Assembly (NCBI RefSeq): GCF_004000605.1
Contig: NZ_CP018911.1
Location: forward strand, 2,208,501-2,272,500
DNA from: Glycocaulis alkaliphilus
GTDB lineage: Bacteria > Pseudomonadota > Alphaproteobacteria > Caulobacterales > Maricaulaceae
Reading direction: 5' to 3'
DNA: 64,000 nt
Shown: positions 47,598 to 56,832 of the stretch, piece by piece
How the letters are laid out: each line of letters begins with the position of its first letter
Position numbering within the stretch: position 1 is the first letter of the stretch
Notes under the pieces: generated by a model
Databases searched by the model: none
Told to the model about the DNA's origin: nothing
What the model saw: only the letters and a program-made list of their open reading frames with translations
Position numbers and translations under genes: made by a program

Positions 47598-48565
47598 TCA
47601 TTCTGGACCGTGAATTCGTACGCCAGCACCTGACCTATGAGGCGTGCATTCCGCTGATGCGCGCCGCCATGATCGCCCTGTCGCGCGGGGAAACCATCCA
47701 GCCCTTGCGTTCCATCCTGAAGCTGGCAGACGGGCATATGTTCGGGATCATGCCCGGCGCGATGGGTGAGAGCGGCAGCTTCGGTGCCAAGCTGGTCAGC
47801 GTGTTCCCCGAGAACGCCTCTCTGGGCCGCCAGTCACATCAGGGCGTGGTGCTCGTCTTCGACGCGGAGACCGGTGCGCCGACAGGCCTGGTCCAAGCCG
47901 GAGAGGTCACCGCGATCCGTACCGCTGCCGCGAGCGCTGCGGCAACAGACGCGCTGGCCCGCCCCGATGCGGCAAGCCTGGCCATTCTGGGCTGTGGCGA
48001 ACAGGCAGGCACGCATCTGGAAGCCATCTCGAAAGTGCGCGAACTGAAACGCGTCACGGTGTGGGGGCGCTCACTGATCAAGGCGCAAAGCTTTGCCGCG
48101 CGCATGAGCCGCAAGACCGGCCTCGCCGTGACAGCCTCGCCCACGGTTCAGGCCTGTGTGGAAGATGCCGGCATCATCTGCACTGTCACCGCCGCACAGG
48201 AACCCATCCTGAAACGCGACTGGGTAAGCCGGGGGGCGCATATCAATCTGGTCGGCTCCAGCTATGCCGGCCCGGCCGAGATCGATACTCCGCTGGTTGT
48301 AGCTTCCCGCTTCATTGCCGATTACCGCCCCGGCGTGCTGGCACAGGGCGCAGAATTCCTGCGCGCGAAGGAGGCGGGGCTGATCGGCGATAATCACATC
48401 CATGCCGAGATTGGCGAGGTGTTTGATGGCAAGGCGGAAGGCCGCGCCAACCGGGATGACATCACTGCCTACAAATCACTCGGCCATGTTGTGCAAGACC
48501 TTGCCAGTGCCGCCTTCCTGCTGGAACGCGCCGGCCAACTCGGCATGAAGCCGGTCAGTTTCTAA
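47594..48565 (+). CDS. Ornithine cyclodeaminase / mu-crystallin family protein
   Basis: 323 residues, NAD(P)-binding. GEVTAIRTAAASAAATDALA and the Rossmann core AILGCGEQAGTHLEAI are typical, with GRSLIKAQ for ribose recognition and VGSSYAGPAEIDT near the C-terminal half. Members include ornithine cyclodeaminase, alanine dehydrogenase and ketimine reductase. The motif does not decide. Coupled to the amidohydrolase by a 4-bp overlap, and convergent with the next S10 gene, again with 4 bp. Confidence 0.9.
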   Translation: MIILDREFVRQHLTYEACIPLMRAAMIALSRGETIQPLRSILKLADGHMFGIMPGAMGESGSFGAKLVSVFPENASLGRQSHQGVVLVFDAETGAPTGLVQAGEVTAIRTAAASAAATDALARPDAASLAILGCGEQAGTHLEAISKVRELKRVTVWGRSLIKAQSFAARMSRKTGLAVTASPTVQACVEDAGIICTVTAAQEPILKRDWVSRGAHINLVGSSYAGPAEIDTPLVVASRFIADYRPGVLAQGAEFLRAKEAGLIGDNHIHAEIGEVFDGKAEGRANRDDITAYKSLGHVVQDLASAAFLLERAGQLGMKPVSF

Positions 48566-50094
48566 TGCCCGGTAACGAAGGCTCTGAGGTCTTCGCTCAG
48601 GGACTCTGCGCTGTCATCACCGAGATAGGGCATATGGCCCGACGGATAGCGGCGGGACACTATCCTGTCTGGCTGCAGGCCTGCATGGCGCACGAAATAA
48701 TCCGCACTCCCGATATGGGTGACGAGATCCATCTCGCCGGTCACCACCATGACCCTGAGATCGCGATTGGCCCGCATAAGACCGGCGAGCGAATCCGCTG
48801 CGCCTGAGGAGGGCGGCCGGATCGTTCTGTCCCAGCCGCTATTCACCGAGAAACTGATAGCGGTGTAAGTGCCGCTGACATCAATACCCGTCTCGGCCAG
48901 ATACTGGCGCAGGCCCGCCACGTAAGAGGGCGAATACTGGGCCATGGCCGGATCATCGCCGACGGGATCAGGCATGGCAGGCAATCCGTTGGCCGGCAGG
49001 GTGTAGCGCGCATCATAGGCCCCCAGATGCAGACCCTCCCCGTTCAGCAATCGCTCGCGGAAGAGCTGGGCCGATGGACGCAGGTTTTCTGCCTCAATCA
49101 GATCTGCAGGCAGGCCGGTGAAGCGCGCCAGCGATGCCGCGATCTCCGCGCGGTCTGCAGTGTCCAGCGCGTCCCCCAGGAACAGGGCCGGCAGATAGCG
49201 CTCCACAGCGAAGGCCTCGGCGTCGGCAATGAAGTCCGTGCGGCTTTCCCCCTCACCCGCCTTGCCGTGATACCAGGCACTGGCGGCCATCGCGCCGAGC
49301 GACGCCGCCTGGCCTGCTTCCGGCCCCTGTGGCGACATGATCGCCTGACCGACCAGCACGATGCCATCGACACCGATCCCGGTCATGCGCGCACCAGGGC
49401 TCATCGGCCCACCCGCCAGAATGCGGGCGGTCAGCGCGGCGCGGGTAGTGCCATAACTGGCGCCCACCAGATATTTCGGCGATTCCCAGCGGTCATGGGT
49501 GATCAACCATTGCTCGATGAAGCGCGCCGTTGCCACCGCATCTGCTTGCGTTCCCAGGAAGTCCGCCGCCTCGCCACCGGGCAGTATCTGGCTAAAGCCG
49601 GTTTCAGCCGGATCGATCAGCACCAGATCGGCCGCATCAAGGATGGAGTAGGGATTGTCCTCCAGCGCAAAGGGCGGCGTGACCGGAGGGTTGAGCGGAT
49701 CATCCATGGCGATGCGGCGCGGGCCGAACAGGCCCATATGCATCCAGATCGAGGATGATCCCGGGCCACCATTGAAGATGAATACAACCGGGCGGCTGCG
49801 GCGATCCCGCACATCCTCGCGCAGATAGGTGAAGGTGAAGAGGGCTGCGCCCGGCCGCCCGTCGCTGCCATCAATAAGCGTATCGCCCGCGATCAGCCGG
49901 TAGCCGATGCGCTCGCCGCCGAAAATGCCCTCTCCGTGATACTCGAAATGGCGGGGCTCGAAGGCTTGTGCTGGTGGGCTCGCTGCGCGGCTGCTATCCA
50001 CACTCGCACCGGGCTCACGTGGCTCGTCGGCGGGGACGCATCCGCCTGACACCAGCAGGAATGAGCAGAACGCGGCCTTTGCAAGAATCCGCAC
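48562..50094 (-). CDS. S10 serine carboxypeptidase-like lipoprotein
   Basis: 510 residues. The N-terminus looks like a lipoprotein signal: LLVSGGC with C19 as the acylated residue, followed by a polar linker. FNGGPGSSSIWMH is the substrate-binding motif, GASYG carries the nucleophile in place of the more usual GESYG, and SGHMPYL near the C-terminus supplies the histidine. Likely periplasm-facing carboxypeptidase. Second of four S10-like genes in 15 kb. Confidence 0.85.
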   Translation of the reverse strand: MRILAKAAFCSFLLVSGGCVPADEPREPGASVDSSRAASPPAQAFEPRHFEYHGEGIFGGERIGYRLIAGDTLIDGSDGRPGAALFTFTYLREDVRDRRSRPVVFIFNGGPGSSSIWMHMGLFGPRRIAMDDPLNPPVTPPFALEDNPYSILDAADLVLIDPAETGFSQILPGGEAADFLGTQADAVATARFIEQWLITHDRWESPKYLVGASYGTTRAALTARILAGGPMSPGARMTGIGVDGIVLVGQAIMSPQGPEAGQAASLGAMAASAWYHGKAGEGESRTDFIADAEAFAVERYLPALFLGDALDTADRAEIAASLARFTGLPADLIEAENLRPSAQLFRERLLNGEGLHLGAYDARYTLPANGLPAMPDPVGDDPAMAQYSPSYVAGLRQYLAETGIDVSGTYTAISFSVNSGWDRTIRPPSSGAADSLAGLMRANRDLRVMVVTGEMDLVTHIGSADYFVRHAGLQPDRIVSRRYPSGHMPYLGDDSAESLSEDLRAFVTGH

Positions 50095-50110
50095 AAGCTA
50101 TCTCCCCAGT

Positions 50111-50330
50111 TCAGATGCCACAGACGCTCTCATCGATGTCATCCACACGCTCCCATTTCCAGCCGGGAAGGCTCTCCCCGCGCGGGCCGAAGCTGATCTC
50201 GAAGCGCTCAGCTTACCCAGACTGGTCACCTGACCAAGCCGGAAGTCATCAAAGTCCAGCTCGAAGGTGCCGGATTCGGCCGGGACGAGGCAAAGACAGT
50301 GGCAGCAAGACTGCGGGCAAGCAGGATCAT
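50111..50330 (-). pseudogene. Decayed small secreted protein (candidate)
   Basis: Read on the minus strand from ATG 50328-50330: a signal-like MILLARSLAATVFA, then, after a frame change, GTFELDFDDFRLGQVTS, and after another, FEISFGPRGESLPGWKWE to a TGA at 50111-50113. Each piece is coding-like and they line up in order, so this may be one small gene with two indels. No homology known to me. The plus strand of the same stretch has a 57-codon open frame without a start, which I consider the shadow. Confidence 0.3.
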
Positions 50331-50360
50331 AGCCTCACCGGAGTTCGAAAAGACAGAATG

Positions 50361-50394
50361 AGGCAGGCCGGAGGGGAAACAATCCGGCCTGCCT
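50361..50394 (-). terminator. Hairpin terminator of the TonB-receptor gene
   Basis: 12-bp perfect arms, AGGCAGGCCGGA and TCCGGCCTGCCT, around a 10-base loop, 12 bp past the receptor stop on the minus strand. The stem is strong, but there is no long T-run. Confidence 0.6.
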
Positions 50395-50406
50395 GGGTCT
50401 GCCGGG

Positions 50407-53403
50407 CTACAGATTGGCCCGGATACCGACGAAGTAATAGCGGCCAATGATTTCGCCGTAGTCCAGCGTCGGATAGGACGGACGCTCGTCGGTCAGATTG
50501 TTGACACCGCCCCGGACCGAGAACCGCTCATTGACCTGGAACTGGCCCGACACGTTGTGACGGAAATTATTCCCGACCACCGGATTGGGATCGTTCTCGA
50601 TGTTGGAGCCTTCCTGACGGAGCACTTCCGGCAGGTAGTTGAGCGTGTAGGTCAGGCGCACCGGCCCACGCGTATAGTGCGCGTCAAGGCGAGCCACCCA
50701 GTCGGGCTGTGCTACCGTGCCATCAGTGCGCGACAGGTCAAACCCGGTCACCGAGGTTTCCAGCCGCGACACATGGGTCGCTTCCAGATTGAGGTTCAGC
50801 TGCCCGACATCACCGGAGAACACTGCATCAAGCGGGACATCGTAGTTGATGTTGTAAACCTCGCCCCGGAAATGCACCCGGCCCGCATTGACGGTGCTGG
50901 AATTGGCCGCAACCACCTGGCCGGTAGCATCACGGGTGAATCCGCTGCAGAAATCCTGCGACTGCGTGCTGGAGTCATAGCACACGGCCAGGAACTGGGC
51001 CGGGCCGAAGACTGACAGGCCGTCGGTCAGGTCCACTTCCACCCGGTCCGCGATAATGGTCAGGCCCGGCACAAAGGACGGCTCGAAGATGAAGCCGTAG
51101 GTCGTGGTGTCTGACAGCTCGTTGCGCAGCTCGGCATTGCCGGACGTTGTCACGAGCGCAGTCTGGAAGTTGGTGGACGAGTTCTGGAAGCTCGGCAGAG
51201 CCTCATACCCCGGATTGGCCGCCCATTCGGCTTCGCAATTCGCCCGGCGGACCGACGGGTTAGGGCCGCTATCGATATAGCGGAAGTCACACGGGTCGAT
51301 GCCGACCGACGAATTGGCCGTCTGCACGGGTGCAAAAAGCTGGTTCAGGTTCGGCGCACGGAAGTTCCGGCTGCGCGAGGCGCGGAGCACGAAATCGGAG
51401 GTGACCGTCCAGCGCAGGCCCGCATCCCAGACATTCTCCCCGCCCGCGATGGAATGCTCCACGCGGCGATAAACGCCCGAAAACTCCAGGTCTTCAACCA
51501 GCGGCATGCTCGTCGCGCCGCCAATCAGCGGCACCAGCACCTCAAGCGAGTATTCGTGGGTGTCGTAGCTGCCCGATTCCGATGCCGTGGGAATACCTTG
51601 GCGCCCAAGCCCCAGCAGATTGGCCTGACGTGGAACGAACTCGGCTTCTTCGTAGCGGTATTCATAGGCCGCGACAAACGCGAGATCGCCAGCTGGCAAC
51701 CTGAAGGCCGTGCCGCCGAACGTTGCCAGGAAGTTGGTCTGGGTATTTGTGTAAGTCTCACCGAAGACCGTGTTGATGTAATCGCGCGCTTCCTGGCTGA
51801 CATTCCCCTCTCCAAACGGGTTCAGCGGAGCGCAGGCCGGGTCATCGGTTGCCGGATCGCCATCATTATTTATGGCGCAGACGATATTCCCGCTGCTGTC
51901 CAGTACGGCATCGATGGCGTTATTGAACCGGGTCTGCCAGACGCCCCAGCTGCGCGTATTGCCATCCGCACGGCCATGGCTGATCGAGACCGACCAGTCA
52001 TAGTCGCGATTGCCAAACTCCACCGCCCCGTCCAGCGCGGCCAGCGCGCGGTAGACCTCAGTCGTGGTGAAGGCGCTGTCATCGTGCAGAAGGTCGTTCC
52101 ACATCTTCGAGATGAAGATCGGCGCACCGGCCCCGAAAGCGGGGTAGGCCGCACTGAGCGCCGCAACCGCATCGGCGGACAAGAACGGATTGGAGCGGTC
52201 AAACTGGATCGCGCCGGCGCCGCTGGCGGCCGGGTTCAGGATCGTATTGCTCGGACGGCCGGCGCGCGCATCCTCGCCCTGGGTATGAGACCAGAGCAGC
52301 TCGGTAGACAGCCGCACGCCATTATCAAAGTCGTAATGACCGATCACATTGATATTGCGCCGCTCCACACCGGAATAGAGCGCGCCAAGCTCATCATAGC
52401 GCAGCCCGTCCCCGCCGCTGGCGAAAGGAACACCGGCAAGCTCTCCGGGATTATAGGCGATCGGCATGCCGTCCGGGCCCATCTGGAGCGGCACACCGCC
52501 CTCCGGATACGGGGTCCCGTCCGCCGTGATGAAGGCCGTCGTTATCGGCGCGGGCGGGAAGAACAACACGCCATTGGCGTTGAAGGACCAGAAGTGGGCA
52601 TCAAAGATTTCCCGCAGGGAGGGGATTCCGTCACTCGGCCCCGTATCTGCGGGATTGGCGACGAGAAGCCGGGCCCGTTCCGTTTCCGGCCGTGCGCTCG
52701 CCAGCAGCGGCTCAGACCGGGACCATTCGAAGTTGGCCGCCAGATTGGCCCGCCCATCGAAGAAGTTGCGGCCCGCCGTCAGGCGCAGGCTATGAACGGG
52801 ATAATCGTCACGGGAGGAAATTCCGGTCTGCGCATCGATCTGAACACCTTCAAAATCATCACGCAGCACGTAGTTCACCACGCCCGCGATCGCGCCAGAG
52901 CCGTATACAGCCGCGCCACCGCCCTGAACGATCTCCACCCGGCTGAGAAGCCCCGTTGGAACGGAGTTGGTGTCCACGACCGGATCACCGATGCCGTTGG
53001 CGGTCGCGACGGTCCGCCGCCCGTTGACAAGGGTCAGCGTACGACCGGCCCCAAGACCGAACAGGGACGGATACTGCTGGCCACCGCCACTGCTGCCGCC
53101 TGAATACGCCGTCTGCGGCACAGAGGGCGTGATCGAAGTGGCATCGTTGAGCGCCTGACCCGCCTGTACAAAGCCCCGATCGGTCAACGCCTGCTGATCG
53201 ATGACGCTAAGCGGTGCGGAGGTGGCCACTTCAGGCCGGGCGATCCGTGAGCCGGTGACCACGATGCGGTCAGCGCGCTCGACAGTCTCTTCGGTGGTTT
53301 GCGTCTGCGCGTCCTGCGCATGAACAGCCGCAGCCGGCAAGGCAATAGCGGCAACACCGGCAAGCAGGCAGGCGGTAAATGAGTACTGGCGATCCCTGGA
53401 CAT
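50407..53403 (-). CDS. TonB-dependent outer-membrane receptor
   Basis: 998 residues from ATG 53403 (RBS GGAAGGGGAG). Signal peptide LLAGVAAIALPAAAVHA, then an acidic TonB-box region with DRIVVTGSRIARPEVATSAPLSV, the plug domain with LNDATSITPSVPQ and NGRRTVATANGIGDP, and a long 22-strand barrel ending in YYFVGIRANL. In this large OMP subfamily, receptors take up oligopeptides or similar compounds. The neighbours are peptidases, which supports peptides as the cargo. Leader about 200 bp before the next gene. Confidence 0.95.
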   Translation of the reverse strand: MSRDRQYSFTACLLAGVAAIALPAAAVHAQDAQTQTTEETVERADRIVVTGSRIARPEVATSAPLSVIDQQALTDRGFVQAGQALNDATSITPSVPQTAYSGGSSGGGQQYPSLFGLGAGRTLTLVNGRRTVATANGIGDPVVDTNSVPTGLLSRVEIVQGGGAAVYGSGAIAGVVNYVLRDDFEGVQIDAQTGISSRDDYPVHSLRLTAGRNFFDGRANLAANFEWSRSEPLLASARPETERARLLVANPADTGPSDGIPSLREIFDAHFWSFNANGVLFFPPAPITTAFITADGTPYPEGGVPLQMGPDGMPIAYNPGELAGVPFASGGDGLRYDELGALYSGVERRNINVIGHYDFDNGVRLSTELLWSHTQGEDARAGRPSNTILNPAASGAGAIQFDRSNPFLSADAVAALSAAYPAFGAGAPIFISKMWNDLLHDDSAFTTTEVYRALAALDGAVEFGNRDYDWSVSISHGRADGNTRSWGVWQTRFNNAIDAVLDSSGNIVCAINNDGDPATDDPACAPLNPFGEGNVSQEARDYINTVFGETYTNTQTNFLATFGGTAFRLPAGDLAFVAAYEYRYEEAEFVPRQANLLGLGRQGIPTASESGSYDTHEYSLEVLVPLIGGATSMPLVEDLEFSGVYRRVEHSIAGGENVWDAGLRWTVTSDFVLRASRSRNFRAPNLNQLFAPVQTANSSVGIDPCDFRYIDSGPNPSVRRANCEAEWAANPGYEALPSFQNSSTNFQTALVTTSGNAELRNELSDTTTYGFIFEPSFVPGLTIIADRVEVDLTDGLSVFGPAQFLAVCYDSSTQSQDFCSGFTRDATGQVVAANSSTVNAGRVHFRGEVYNINYDVPLDAVFSGDVGQLNLNLEATHVSRLETSVTGFDLSRTDGTVAQPDWVARLDAHYTRGPVRLTYTLNYLPEVLRQEGSNIENDPNPVVGNNFRHNVSGQFQVNERFSVRGGVNNLTDERPSYPTLDYGEIIGRYYFVGIRANL

Positions 53404-53613
53404 CGAAACTCCCCTTCCTTGTCCCACAAGCGACCATCTGCCACCTGCTTACATCGCAGGCACAAACGCTCTCCTTCACGACAAAGAATAATCAGCTTTT
53501 AGGAGAAGTTCTTTTCGAATTATTCCCATAATTGACCGCACGCGACTGCAACAAGCCGTTCACAAATCTGTTGCGAATAATTTTTGCTCCAGACTGCCAG
53601 CCAGTATGGACGC

Positions 53614-55065
53614 CTACTGGCGCCGGCCGAGGAAGTTGCGCACGGCGTGAGACAGCCGCTCCAGATTGGCGGTCTCCACATAGACCGAGTGACCGGACGG
53701 GAAATAGGCCGCTGTCAGCCTGTCCGCGGGTATATCACCCTGATCGAGCGTGTAGCGCCCGGCATATACCGACGTTGTCAGATCATAATATCCGGCCACC
53801 CAGAACACACGCAGGCGCGCATTGCGTTCCATCGCCTCGGCCAGCAGCGCGATGGCATTGCCGCCACCCTCATGGTCCCAAGCGCTATTCACATCGAGAT
53901 TGAGGCCCGCATAGAATTCGTCGCCCCGATAGCCCAGCACATCGCGGAAATAGGTCTCCACGATGGAGTCATGACCGCCACGCTCCAGAAGCCCTGGCAG
54001 GTCGTCGGGCAGATCAGGATCGGATGGTGCATAGCCCAGACCCGGGTCATCATGGGGAGGACGCTGGGGCGGCGCATCAAGCGAACGCGTTGCGCGGGAA
54101 TCCAGCTGGCCGGTGCGCAGCCCCTCATCCGCCAGTAGGTTCAGCATGAAGGTGTGGTTATCCAGGCGCAGATTATTCTCTTCGATCAGGTCTGCAGACA
54201 GGCCGGTAAAGGCAGCGACGCGTTCGGCCATCGCCCGTCGCTCCCCGGCAGGCAGCGAAGCGCCGCGTATCAGGGCCTGCACGTAATCGGTGCGCGCAAA
54301 CTCTACCGCCTCTTCGAAGACCGCTTCCAGGCTGTCGTGATGCTGGCTCGCCCGCCCGTGGTACCAGGCGGTGGCAGCCATGGTCGGCAGCGCCGTCATG
54401 GGCCCCAGCGGGCCGGGACGCGGCCCTGCGACCAGCGCGAACAACATCACCCCGTCAAACTCCAGCTCAGGATCGACGCGGTGGATTTCGGCAGCGCGGG
54501 CCGTGCCATAGCTCTGGCCGAGCAGATAGCGCGGAGAGGCCTCGCGATCATGACGGGCCAGCCAGTCGCGGATGAAGGCTGCCACCGACACGGCATCGCC
54601 CGTGCGCGACCAGACGAGGCCGCGCTCCGCGCCGTCCGCAAGGCGGCTATAGCCGGTCCCGACAGGATCGATGAATACCAGATCAGCCGCGTCCAGTATG
54701 GAGTGCTGGTTGTCGTACATCACTGCATCGTCGTCCGTGCCGGTACGCCGTTTCGGCCCGAATGCGCTGAAATGCAGCGGCGTGGTGGAAGCGCCCGGAC
54801 CGCCATTGAACAGGAAGATGACCGGACGGGTTGCCGGATCGGCCACGTCCTCTCGCACATAGCTGACAGTGACGAACTGGCCCGCCAGCACGCCCGCCAC
54901 GCTATAGCGCCGCTCTTCAAGCAGCGCGGTGTAGCGCACGGACACTCCGCTGAAAACGCCTTCGTGAACGGTACGGTTTGTGGATACCAGTTCGATGTCG
55001 CCGGCATGGGCAAGGCCTGCGGCCAGTACGACCAGCGCAAGGAGCGTGACGCGAAGATGGGCCAT
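53614..55065 (-). CDS. S10 serine carboxypeptidase-like protein
   Basis: 483 residues from ATG 55065, signal peptide LLALVVLAAGLAHA. Substrate-binding FNGGPGASTTPLHF, nucleophile in GQSYG (glutamine in place of the usual glutamate), and PSGHSVYV at the C-terminal end with the catalytic histidine. The open frame reaches 55212, but that N-terminus has no signal and many cysteines. Third S10-like copy, the gene upstream of the TonB receptor on the same strand. Confidence 0.86.
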   Translation of the reverse strand: MAHLRVTLLALVVLAAGLAHAGDIELVSTNRTVHEGVFSGVSVRYTALLEERRYSVAGVLAGQFVTVSYVREDVADPATRPVIFLFNGGPGASTTPLHFSAFGPKRRTGTDDDAVMYDNQHSILDAADLVFIDPVGTGYSRLADGAERGLVWSRTGDAVSVAAFIRDWLARHDREASPRYLLGQSYGTARAAEIHRVDPELEFDGVMLFALVAGPRPGPLGPMTALPTMAATAWYHGRASQHHDSLEAVFEEAVEFARTDYVQALIRGASLPAGERRAMAERVAAFTGLSADLIEENNLRLDNHTFMLNLLADEGLRTGQLDSRATRSLDAPPQRPPHDDPGLGYAPSDPDLPDDLPGLLERGGHDSIVETYFRDVLGYRGDEFYAGLNLDVNSAWDHEGGGNAIALLAEAMERNARLRVFWVAGYYDLTTSVYAGRYTLDQGDIPADRLTAAYFPSGHSVYVETANLERLSHAVRNFLGRRQ

Positions 55066-55314
55066 GACGGAACTCCCGAAAAAGCTAATCGATTGCCCAT
55101 AGACTACGCATGAGGCGGGGCAATTCTTGCCAAAATCATCCAGCAAAGCTGGCGAGTGCGCATCAGCGTGCCTGCAAATCGGCACGAACGCGCACTGCCC
55201 GCGCACCCGCACGCATAGAACTGCCGCTCCGGCACATGGCTTGATGCTTCATTTAAATAAACATGCCGCCTCCGGCGCGATAGCGTCGTTTCAGCAATGG
55301 GAGGAGAACCGGCC

Positions 55315-56832
55315 ATGGCACTGCCTGAAGGCTCTGTCGCGCATCAACGTTTTCGCGCTTTGGCGCTGGCGGGAACGGCGGTCATGCTGGTTCATGGCGC
55401 GGCGGCCAAGGCCGATGAAAGCGTGGTGGAAACCCGTCACACGCTGGAGGCGGGCGATCTGCGCCTGGACTATGCCGCCCATGCCGGCCGGTTGGCCATT
55501 CGCGATGTCGAGACAGGCAATGCGCGCGGCTACATGTTCTATGTCGCCTACCGTGTGCCCGGCGATCCGGGCCGCCCCGTCGCCTTCATCTGGAATGGCG
55601 GGCCGGGCGCTCCCGCCACTATCCTGCATTTCGAGACGGCAGGCCCTTACCGCGCTGAAGACGGCGCTCTGGCACCCAACGCGCATAGCTGGCTTAGCGA
55701 AATGGATCTGGTGTTCGTAGACCCGATTGGCACCGGCTTCAGCCGCCCTGCACGCGCTGAGTACGGTGATGAGTTCTATGGCACGCTAGGCGATATCGCC
55801 TCAGCCACCGAGTTCGTCCGGGCGTGGCGGCTGCGCAATGAGGCGCTGGATTCCCCGATCATCCTGGCTGGCGAAAGCTGGGGCGCGATCCGCGTGGCCA
55901 GTGTTGCCTATCAGCTGGAAGAACGGGGTATTCCCGTCGGCGCACTCTCACTGATCTCCGGCGGGTCCGGCCTGCACGCGGAGGACGGTGACGGCGTGTT
56001 GATCGACGCCTTACGGGTTACGGGCTTTGCCCGGACGGCATTCCACTATGGCCTTTCAGACCCTTCTGTGGGCGAAACGCTGGATGAGGTGCTGAACAAT
56101 GCAGAACGCTGGGTCAGGGAGCGCTACGCGCCTGCCCTTGCGCGCATCGACACCCTTTCATCAGCCGAGCGGGACGCCATCGCAGAAGAGCTGTCAGACT
56201 TTATCGGGATCGGCGCGGACCAGATCAGCCGCGAGAGCCTAGTCATCACCACACGAGCCTTCCGCGATACGCTGCTGAGCGATCGCGAGGCAACCCTCGG
56301 CGTCTTCGACATGCGGCTGAACACAGCCGATCCGCAGGCGCACACAGGCGCCCCCTCAGTGCGCGAGCCGATACTGCGCTATCTGCGCTACCGGCTGAAT
56401 TACCGCACTGATCTTCCCTATATCGGGCTGGAAAACTGGAGCGTGGGCTATGCTCCCGGCGGCGAGATACCCCGCCCGCCCAGCGCACGCTGGAACTACG
56501 CCACCGGCCCCGTCACCGACGAGGAATATGCTGCTGCCGTCGCAGAAGCGATCCGCAGAGGTGATGGCCCGCCGCGCATTGGACCGCCTCTACCCTCCAC
56601 CGTGGACGCGTTGGAGCTCAATCCGGCCATTCAGGTACTGATCGCATCAGGCGCGTATGACTCGCTAGCCAATTGCGCCGGTATCGAGGAGCTGGCCGCC
56701 CGCCAGAGCGAACCGGTGCGCGCAGCCGTCACCACGCGCTGTTATGAGGGTGGTCACATGATGTATCGTGACGCCCCGGTGCTGGACGCGTTCAATGCCG
56801 ATATGCGCGCACTGGCAAGGGCGCTGCGCTAG
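55315..56832 (+). CDS. S10 serine carboxypeptidase-like protein (GESWG variant)
   Basis: 505 residues from ATG 55315, preceded by GGGAGGAGAA; the ATG at 55297 is too close to that site to be used. Signal peptide FRALALAGTAVMLVHGAAAKA. WNGGPGAPATILHF for substrate binding, the nucleophile in GESWG, and EGGHMMYRD at the end. The frame of motifs is complete, so it should be active. Convergent with the APC permease gene (4-bp overlap). Fourth S10-like copy. Confidence 0.86.
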   Translation: MALPEGSVAHQRFRALALAGTAVMLVHGAAAKADESVVETRHTLEAGDLRLDYAAHAGRLAIRDVETGNARGYMFYVAYRVPGDPGRPVAFIWNGGPGAPATILHFETAGPYRAEDGALAPNAHSWLSEMDLVFVDPIGTGFSRPARAEYGDEFYGTLGDIASATEFVRAWRLRNEALDSPIILAGESWGAIRVASVAYQLEERGIPVGALSLISGGSGLHAEDGDGVLIDALRVTGFARTAFHYGLSDPSVGETLDEVLNNAERWVRERYAPALARIDTLSSAERDAIAEELSDFIGIGADQISRESLVITTRAFRDTLLSDREATLGVFDMRLNTADPQAHTGAPSVREPILRYLRYRLNYRTDLPYIGLENWSVGYAPGGEIPRPPSARWNYATGPVTDEEYAAAVAEAIRRGDGPPRIGPPLPSTVDALELNPAIQVLIASGAYDSLANCAGIEELAARQSEPVRAAVTTRCYEGGHMMYRDAPVLDAFNADMRALARALR

